Below, piece by piece: positions 57,373-64,000 of a stretch of DNA of 64,000 bases. Each line of letters begins with the position of its first letter. Position 1 is the first letter of the stretch. The stretch is from Bufo bufo (taxonomy: Eukaryota; Chordata; Amphibia; Anura; Bufonidae): the NCBI RefSeq assembly GCF_905171765.1, contig NC_053392.1, positions 446,986,837 to 447,050,836 on the forward strand. Direction: 5' to 3'. Under the pieces are notes generated by a model. That model was not told the origin of the DNA, made no database searches, and worked only from the letters and a program-made list of their open reading frames with translations. Both the position numbers and the translations under genes were made by a program.

Positions 57373-58613
57373 CATTCTGACAGAAGCATTTCGCTGCTGT
57401 CAGATTACACAAAAGTCGGTGTATGCGGCGGTGCAAGACGAGATTTCTCCTCTGCAGTAAAAAAGATACGTTTGCCGAGGCTTATGAGCTGAGGGGCGGT
57501 GTTCATATGCGGTGTTCATACACTTTGTATATAAAAAATAAAATAAAAAATTCCGGCAATGATTTATTCATCCACATCGATTGATGTGAATGGAGAAATC
57601 GGGTTTGTCAGGGCATACGGGCTGAGTGGTTTGTCAGGGCATACTTTGTATAAAAAAAATGGGAAAAGTTGTCTTTTACAGAGATATTTCTCTCACCCAG
57701 CATGGGTATATGTAAAAATACACCCCAAAACGCATTGCCCTACTTCTCCTTAGTACGGCGATACCACATGTGTGACACTTTTTTGCAGCCTAGGTGCGCA
57801 AAGGGGCCCAAATTCCAATGAGTATCTTTCCAATTTCACAGGGCATTTTTTACGCATTTGGATTCCAAACTACTTCTCACGCTTTAGGTCCCCTAAAATG
57901 CCAGGGCAGTATAAATACCCCACAAGTGACCCCATTTTGGAAAGAAGACACCCCAAGGTATTTCGTGAGGGGCATGGTGAATTCATGTAAAAAAAAAAAA
58001 TTGGTCACAAGTTAGTGGAATATGAGACTTTGTAAGAAAAAAAAATAATAATAATCATTTTCCGCTAACTTGTGACAAAAAATAAAAACTTCCATGAACT
58101 CACTATGCCCATCAGCGAATACCTTAGGGTGTCTACTTTCTGAAATGGGGTCATTTGTGGGGTGTTTCTAAGGTCTGGGCATTGTAGAACCTCAGGAAAC
58201 ATGACAGGTGCTCAGAAAGTCAGAGCTGCTTCAAAATGCGGAAATTCACATTTTTGTACCATAGTTTGTAAACGCTATAACTTTTGCGCAAACCAATAAA
58301 TATACACTTATTGCATTTTTTTTATCAAAGGCATGTAGAACAATAAATTTAGAGAAAAATTTATATAGAAATGTAGTTTTATTAGAAAAAATTTACAACA
58401 GAAAGTGAAAAATTACATTTTTTTGCAAAAATTTCGGTCAATTTTGATTAATATCAAAAAAAGTTAAAATGTCAGCAGCAATGAAATACCACCAAATGAA
58501 AGCTCTATTAGTGAGAAGAAAAGGAGGTAAAATTCATTGGGTGGTAAGTTGTATGACCGAGCAATAAACCGTGAAAGTAGTGTAGTGCAGAATTGTAAAA
58601 AGAGCTGAGGTGG
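57373..58613 (+). repeat. piggyBac 3' end and non-coding region
   Basis: After the Tc1 copy, a short remnant of the transposase C-terminus runs to about 57490. The rest is non-coding and parallels 23080-24340 (ctcacccagcatgggtatat, ccccaaggta, gaaataccaccaaatgaaag, tagtgtagtgcag). Two arms match one arm of each inverted repeat in the non-autonomous element. Confidence 0.82.
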
Positions 58614-58683
58614 TTAAGTACCAGAGCTGCATATAACATATTAATATTTTTGGAATTTAAATGTGTTGTTTTTTGTTATCTAT

Positions 58684-59061
58684 TAGTGATGAGCGGCATA
58701 GGCAATATTCGTTTTTGCAATATTTTGTGAATTTTTCGCATAGTATTCGCAATAAATTCGCAAATTCTAGAATTTGTGATCCCCAGTCATTATTTTTGCG
58801 ATTGTGCAAATCGGCACTAATGATGCGCATATTTTTTGCACAATACACACAACTTCACATTTTATCAGGTCTGAGTAGATATTACTGATTGGTGCACTAA
58901 GTATTGTTGTGACATCACAGCACTGTGTCTGTAGCATGTATGTATGGACATCAGAGAGACATTAATTCCTATCACACTACCTAACACGCTGCACTGGAAC
59001 CTATCAGCTAAACTATATCACTATCTAACCTAAACTGACTATCTCCCAATAACTATCTGTA

Positions 59062-59065
<4 letters not shown>
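58684..59065. mobile_element. hAT-like MITE fragment
   Basis: It begins tagtgatgagcggcatagg and has repeated gcaatattcg, ttcgca and gcaaattc half-sites, the usual outer part of an amphibian hAT MITE. It passes into a unique-looking stretch (about 58900-59060) and ends at the TA repeat. The other terminus is not found. Confidence 0.5.

Positions 59066-59109
<44 letters not shown>
59066..59109. repeat. (TA)n microsatellite
   Basis: About 20 TA units precede the start of Tc1 copy B. The Tc1 target TA is inside or beside this run, so the insertion preference of the element may explain the position. Confidence 0.95.
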
Positions 59110-59112
<3 letters not shown>

Positions 59113-59474
59113 GTCGTGGCCAAAAGTTTTGAGAATTACATAAATATTGGAAATTGGAAAAGTTGCTGCTTAAGTTTTTATAATAGCAATTTGCATATAC
59201 TCCAGTATGTTATGAAGAGTGATCAGATGAATTGCATAGTCCTTCTTTGCCATGAAAATTAACTTAATCCCCAAAAAAACTTTCCACTGCATTTCATTGC
59301 TGTCATTAAAGGACCTGCTGAGATCATTTTAGTAATCGTCTTGTTAACTCAGGTGAGAATGTTGACGAGCACAAGGCTGGAGATCATTATGTCAGGCTGA
59401 TTGGGTTAAAATGGCAGACTTGACATGTTAAAAGGAGGGTGATGCTTGAAATCATTGTTCTTCAATTGTTAACC

Positions 59475-60300
59475 ATGGTGACCTGCAAAGAAACGCGTGC
59501 AGCCATCATTGCGTTGCATAAAAATCATTGTTGCTCAGGAATGGCAGCAGGCAGGTGTGAGCGCATCTGCACGCACAGTAAGGCGAAGCCTTTTGGAAGA
59601 TGGCCTGGTGTCAAGAAGGGTAGCAAAGAAGCCACTTCTCTCCAAAAAAAACATCAGGGACAGATTGATCTTCTGCAGAAAGTATGGTGAATGGACTGCT
59701 GAGGACTGGGGAAATGTCATATTCTCCGATGACGCCTCTTTCCGATTGTTTGGGGCATCTGGAAAAAGGCTTGTCCGGAGAAGAAAAGGTGAGCGCTACC
59801 ATCAGTCCTGTGTCATGCCAACAGTAAAGCATCCTGAGACCATTCATGTGTGGGGTTGCTTCTCATCCAAGGGAGTGGGCTCACTCACAACTTTGCCCAA
59901 AAACACAGCCATGAATAAAGAATGGTACCAAAACACCCTCCAACAGCAACTTCTTCCAACAATCCAACAACAGTTTGGTGAAGAACAATGCATTTTCCAG
60001 CACTTTGGAGCACTGTGCCATAAGGCAAAAGTGATAACTAAGTGGCTCGGAGACCAAAACGCTGACATTTTGGGTCCATGGCCTGGAAACTCCCCAGATC
60101 TTAATCCCATTGAGAACTTGTGGTCAATCCTCAAGAGGCGGGTGGACAAACAAAAACCCACTAATTCTGACAAACTTCAAGAAGTGATTATGAAAGAATG
60201 GGTTGCTATCAGTCAGGAATTGGCCCAGAAGTTGATTGAGAGCATGCCCAGTCGAATTGCAGAGGCCCTGAAAAAGAAGGGCCAACACTGCGAATACTGA
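59475..60300 (+). pseudogene. Tc1 transposase, copy B
   Basis: The start codon region at 59475 is joined after HK to the QEWQQAG region by a deletion that shifts the frame. From there to TGA at 60300 the frame is open, 267 codons if read from 59497. The motifs are VIFSDDASFRLFG, FQHFGALCH (the second catalytic Asp is Phe here) and SPDLNPIENLW. The HTH DNA-binding part is gone. It cannot be active. Confidence 0.9.
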
Positions 60301-60312
60301 CTCTTTGCATAA

Positions 60313-60820
60313 GGGTCCATTCACACGTCCGTTTTTTCTTTCCTGATCTGTTCCGTTTTTTGCGGAACAGATCAGGACCAGATCTGGACCCATTCATTTT
60401 CAATGGGTCCTGGAAAAAAACGGACAGCACAATGTGTGCTGTCCGTTTCCGTTGTTCAATTCCGCATGTCCGTTTAAATATAAAACATGTCCTATTCTTT
60501 TCCTGAAAAATCGGATCCTGGTACAATACAAAGTCAATGGATCCGCAAAAAACGGATGACATACGGATGTCATTCCGTATGTCATCCGTTTTATACGGAA
60601 TCCGTTCCTGGAAATTACATTTAATTTATTTTTTTTTTTTAAAGAAATCCAAACAACTTTATTTGCTTATTGAAATTTATACATGTTTCCGTTTTTTTGC
60701 GGATCCGCAAAAAACGGATGACATACGGATGACATACGGAAACATTTTCAGGAACAACGGATCCGCAAAAAACGGACCGAAAATCGGATTATAGAAAAAT
60801 ACTGACGTGTGAATGTAGCC
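60313..60820. mobile_element. Harbinger-like MITE in Tc1 copy B
   Basis: Terminal sequences gggtccattcacacgtccgt and acgtgtgaatgtagcc are flanked by TAA (60310-60312 and 60821-60823). Copy A shows the empty site as tttgcataaatgtcatg, which confirms the boundaries. The interior is made of acggatccgcaaaaaacgg stems. It is related to the MITE at 35260 and to the palindromes at 21925-22930. Confidence 0.88.
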
Positions 60821-61470
60821 TAAATGTCATGTAATTGTCGATAAAAGCCTTTGAAACGTATGAAGTGCGTGTAATTATATTTCACTACATCACAGAAACA
60901 AGTAGGTTAAGGCTGACATGTCAGCCTGCATTTGTGGGAGGGGCGTAGGCGCCCTTAAAAGGAGGCATGCCCTCTCCCCATTTGCGTGCGTTTCTGGTGC
61001 CTTTTCCCGCCTGACGTCACGCCCCGTCCTGCTGCTCTGCTGAGTAGGTAAGTTTTTGCTGAGGGTTCCCCTCCATCGCTTCCCGGGCGGCTGTTGGGGT
61101 AAGTTTCAGGCTCCACCGCACCCCCCTCCGGCGTGTCCATCTTTCCCCCCCTCCCCCCGGTCCGGTCCGCTCCGCTCCACTCACCACTCACCCAGCATCC
61201 CGGTTCGCACGCCAGGCCCGGCCTCGCTCAGGCGCCGCCTGGAAACCAGATCTCGCGGGACGCCGGCAGCACTTCCGTTGCCATGGCTACGGATCTGGCG
61301 TCCCGGCCGGTCTCTGCTGTCGGGTTTCCGTCCTGGCTCCGGCCGCCACAGCAGCTCAAACCCCCTCGTCTGGCTGGTCCTGGCGCTCTCCCCACGGGCA
61401 GGTCCGTCGAGACCCAGGGGCACCGCTTCTTCCACACGCAGCCACCGGCCGGCGCCGGCTGCTGTTCGCC

Positions 61471-62130
61471 AAGCAATAAAGTTATAAAAAAAAAAAAAAA
61501 AAAGGTTGTTATACACACTGGTTCGACTCCATAAACCCCATCATAGGCCCTCGCCGGCTCACACACAGCACAGCTGCTTGCCAGGGGCTGGCCCTCCGCT
61601 GGCTCCCACGGGCCCCCCTCTGTCTGGCCAAAACTACAGGCCAGTCAACCCTCCACACCCCACGGCAGCGGTCCCGCTACCTCGCACCTCAGCTCCCACA
61701 AACAGTCTCATCAGTCGCAGGGTCACGCTTTTCCCCTGGTCCAGGGTCGTACCATGGCATCAGGGCCCCCCCCCCCGCCCCCCTTACGCTACTGATTATT
61801 GTTGCAGACTCTGGTTACTCTGCCGTGCTTGTCATCCATCGTCCGCCAAAAAGTTCTCTACGAATTCCACCCGCTGCGAACACCGCCTTTCCTCTCTGCC
61901 GCATCTACGAACATTGCTCGGTAATTACTTCTTGATTCCATGGCACAACATGCTCCGCCATGTTTGGGACCTATTTTATGTAAAGGTTACGTATTTCTTG
62001 TCATCTCATTTGCCTTGGCGCTACGGGCTTACGTTTTTCTCTCACACCATACTGTTTCCCGGTCGCGGTTCAGGCTGACGTTCAGTTCGTCAGAGCCGGG
62101 GTCAGGAAAAAAAAAAAAAAAAAAAAAAAA
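61471..62130. other. Two A-runs in the DIRS 5' region
   Basis: A run of ~18 A follows caataaagttat at about 61485, with AATAAA just upstream. A run of ~24 A lies at 62107-62130 after gagccggggtcagg. They may be poly(A) tails of small retrocopies or part of the DIRS leader. The sequence between them (61504-62106) is C-rich and has no clear gene. Confidence 0.4.
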
Positions 62131-62590
62131 GGGGCTTATTCTCATGTTTGCTGTCTGTTTTCCGTTTACAGGCTCACTTGTTGGGTTCTTTCTGTCGCCA
62201 GTTACGTTTCTGGCTCACGTTTCTGTCATAACATGTCTGCTGCCTGTTACGTTCCAGGCTTACGTTTTTCTCTGTCTAGCGTCAGTCACTTTCCTGGCTC
62301 ACATTTCCCGTTATTTCATGTCTGTTGCCCGCCACGTCGGCGGGCTTACGTTTTTCCTTTTTTCTCTTGCCGGTTCCTCTCCGGTTCACGTTTCTTTACA
62401 TGTCCTGCTGCCTGTCACGATTCAGGCTTACGTTTTTCCAATTGTTGCCTGTTACGCTTCAGGCTTACGTATCTACTGTACCCCGTCTGTTGCCTATCAC
62501 GTCGTCAGGCGTACGTTTCCCCCATGTTTTTTATTCCCCGTCACGCTGACGGTTTTACGTTGTCCATTACCGGTTACAGGTCAGGTTCAT
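61975..62590 (+). repeat. Degenerate tandem repeat, ~60-bp unit
   Basis: Phrases such as aggcttacgtttttc, ggctcacgtttctgtc, catgtctgctgcctgttacg and ggcgggcttacgttttt recur about ten times with drift. An open frame of 349 codons (61940-62989) spans it, but its composition follows the repeat. Position just upstream of gag suggests a leader repeat. Confidence 0.65.
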
Positions 62591-62907
62591 GCGGTTAATC
62601 ACTATTTTTTGTCGCTATCATTGTTTTTCAGGTTCGATCGATATTATTTTCTACGGTACGACCCCAGGTTTGGTGTTTTTCCATGTGTTTACTCCTCTGT
62701 CAATGGCCACGTCCTCGTAGCGCTTACGTCTTGTTTTCACTTTCAGGTTGGTAAGGTCTTCCACAGTAGTCCCCCCTTCATAGCTCTAGGCACTCGCCCG
62801 CCCCAAGTTCGCTCTTCATCACCATTCACGGCTCGGGTGTCATCGTTCTGTCACTTGGGGTCTCCGGCTCAGATGTTAATTTTTGTTTATCACCTCACAG
62901 CCACGAA

Positions 62908-64000
62908 ATGTCGCAGATTTCCAATTTCGAGGAAGCTCTGTCCGTCCCGGAGACACCCGCATCCGAACGGCCCTGCTCCTCATCCCTGAGGAGTTGGACG
63001 ATCGCCAAGTTAATTGCGGAGCTTAATAGAAGAGGGATCCAACACCCCGCTTCCGCCCGGAAAGCCGAACTTTTCAGGCTACTCACAGCGGAGCCAGCAG
63101 CCCAGGACTTGGAGCAAGTCTCCATGTCCACTATGCAAGTGTCTCTGACACAACTGCACGCTATGATGAACACTATCGCCTCCTCAGTCTCGGACGTGCA
63201 GTCCAGACTCCAGGCAGTGGAGTCTCACCAGGGACTGTCATCCGAGCGGGTCGCCTCTCCACTGCCGGTGGCCCCCGTGGCAGGGTTGGTTCCCCCAGGT
63301 AGAGTTCTTTGCGCACCCGAGGTAGCTCCGGCCCATTTCATCCCCAGCAACATCAAGAAGGACATTTTAGAGGGCAAGGACGTCAACCTGGCGTCTATTT
63401 TGATAGCAACCCATGACACAGTGGAGAGCAAGACCATTGCTTGCGGCGATATGTCCATCGTCCTCAAAGCGAGGGACCCCCGCCTCAACAGGAAGCTAAC
63501 CCCCATGGAGTTTGTCCTGGCGTTTAGCTTATACAGAGATGTCATCTGCTCCGTCCACCCTGAGAGGCGGGAAGAGTTGGACACTTACTTATACAGGGTC
63601 ACGGAGTTGGGCCACAAGTACGGTGGGCAGGCTTTCTACGATTACCATCGTTCGTTCTCAGCTAAAGCCGCCGCCTCGCTGGTCCAATTCCAGCACCTTA
63701 CGAACTGGGCGGTAATGGACATGGAACTCTTTTGCCGACATTTCGCGTGCCTCAGGGCACCGGCATGTACGTCATGCCAGTCCATTACTCACTCGTCGGA
63801 CTGGTGCCCCAACTCAGGTCCCTCCACATCCCAGGGCAGATCCCTCCATAGTAGCTCCGGGCCCCTCCCACGTCCTGGTGCCACCACGGATAAATTAGGT
63901 CGGCCAATAGTTTTTCTGGGCAACAGCCAGGTTTGTAATAATTTTAATCAGGAGGCTTGTTATTACAACAAGTGCAGGGCTCTCCACGTCTGCACAGGCT
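62908..64000 (+). CDS. DIRS-like gag (partial, open to window end)
   Basis: It starts MSQISNFEEALSVPETPASE at 62908 and stays open for 364 codons. A SAP-like helix motif lies at about residues 35-63 (TIAKLIAELNRRGIQ, then HPASARKAELFRLL), which would bind DNA or RNA. Positions 75-110 form a helical stretch (MQVSLTQLHAMMNTIASSV). A central domain includes LNRKLTPMEFVLAFSLYRD and YDYHRSFSAKAAASLVQF. The C-terminus has CRHFACLRAPACTSCQS and GRPIVFLGNSQVCNNFN followed by a cysteine/histidine cluster (CYYNKCRALHVCTGC), as in DIRS-type gag proteins from memory. It is cut by the window edge, so length is unknown. Confidence 0.72.
   Translation, partial: MSQISNFEEALSVPETPASERPCSSSLRSWTIAKLIAELNRRGIQHPASARKAELFRLLTAEPAAQDLEQVSMSTMQVSLTQLHAMMNTIASSVSDVQSRLQAVESHQGLSSERVASPLPVAPVAGLVPPGRVLCAPEVAPAHFIPSNIKKDILEGKDVNLASILIATHDTVESKTIACGDMSIVLKARDPRLNRKLTPMEFVLAFSLYRDVICSVHPERREELDTYLYRVTELGHKYGGQAFYDYHRSFSAKAAASLVQFQHLTNWAVMDMELFCRHFACLRAPACTSCQSITHSSDWCPNSGPSTSQGRSLHSSSGPLPRPGATTDKLGRPIVFLGNSQVCNNFNQEACYYNKCRALHVCTG

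Larger units (their letters stand above)
53793..58613 (+). mobile_element. piggyBac element with decayed transposase
   Basis: TTAA flanks both ends (53789-53792 and 58614-58617). The ends are cctcctaccgaccgcctaat and gagctgaggtgg. It carries a transposase pseudogene, a Tc1 copy inserted at 55813-57370, and a 3' non-coding region shared with the element at 21553-24352. It lies about 380 bp from the UNC93A-like exon. Confidence 0.9.
59111..60902 (+). mobile_element. Tc1/mariner element, copy B, 3' truncated
   Basis: This copy has the same left end as copy A (cagtcgtggccaaaagtttt) and is near identical where they overlap. It lacks ~205 bp of the N-terminal coding region, carries a MITE at 60313-60820, and ends at about 60902 (cacagaaacaa) where DIRS-like DNA begins. 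The last ~130 bp, including the right inverted repeat, are missing here. Confidence 0.93.
60903..64000 (+). mobile_element. DIRS-like retrotransposon, 5' part
   Basis: The element starts at about 60903 (gtaggttaaggctgacatgt), has a long GC-rich 5' region with a possible TATA-like ccttaaaagg at 60953, and a gag open from 62908 to the window edge. Identification rests on the gag C-terminal region. Reverse transcriptase and tyrosine recombinase, if present, lie beyond the window. Left terminal repeat length is not determined. Confidence 0.62.

Noticed and set aside
61056..62989. Long plus-strand frames (133-349 codons) upstream of the DIRS gag
   Set aside because: They lie in GC-rich leader and tandem-repeat sequence, cross A-runs, and show no recognisable domains.

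Overview
This window is eukaryotic and almost wholly repetitive. It looks like part of a large amphibian genome, probably a frog or toad. The evidence is the element mix: several related hAT families, a T2/Kolobok-type MITE with TTAA target duplication, piggyBac, Tc1/mariner, a Tx1/L1-like LINE, a chromodomain Ty3/Gypsy element and a DIRS-type retrotransposon. The assignment rests on recognition of families, not on a search. I see one likely host coding exon, at 53274-53409 on the minus strand, resembling UNC93A. The rest reads as intron or intergenic DNA.

Positions 1-16590 form one head-to-tail satellite with a monomer of about 94 bp, arranged in a higher-order repeat of about 6.1-6.6 kb present about 2.6 times. 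At its right edge (16591-17007) the satellite passes without a break into the 5' subterminal sequence of a hAT transposon. A related hAT copy (37435-48258) carries a few diverged copies of the same monomer at the same place. The satellite is therefore best explained as an amplified subterminal repeat of that hAT family.

Positions 17008-36662 are a nested stack. A Gypsy remnant (17008-17987) is followed by a minus-strand hAT (here hAT0). Into its 3' UTR went another hAT and a large foldback element. Into its coding end went a minus-strand L1 (21241-36443, 11-bp target duplication). Inside that L1 sit a second hAT (hAT1, 21497-30362), a solo LTR (4-bp duplication) and a Harbinger-like MITE (TAA duplication). 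hAT1 in turn carries a non-autonomous piggyBac element at a TTAA site. hAT1 holds the longest intact frame in the window, a 1121-residue transposase (25487-28852).

Positions 36663-51300 contain two further hAT copies on the minus strand: hAT2, broken by a T2-type MITE and a 5.5-kb Gypsy chromovirus, and hAT3, broken by a Tc1 element. Positions 51301-53788 hold short repeats and the UNC93A-like exon. Positions 53793-58613 are a piggyBac element with a decayed transposase, split by a Tc1 copy. A second Tc1 copy (59111-60902) carries a Harbinger-like MITE and is cut off by a DIRS-like retrotransposon that runs off the right edge, with its gag open from 62908 to the window end.

Nearly all transposon genes are broken by stops, frameshifts or lost catalytic residues. 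The exceptions are the hAT1 transposase and the partial DIRS gag. The duplications that flank insertions let the order of events be read, and the reading is given in the entries.
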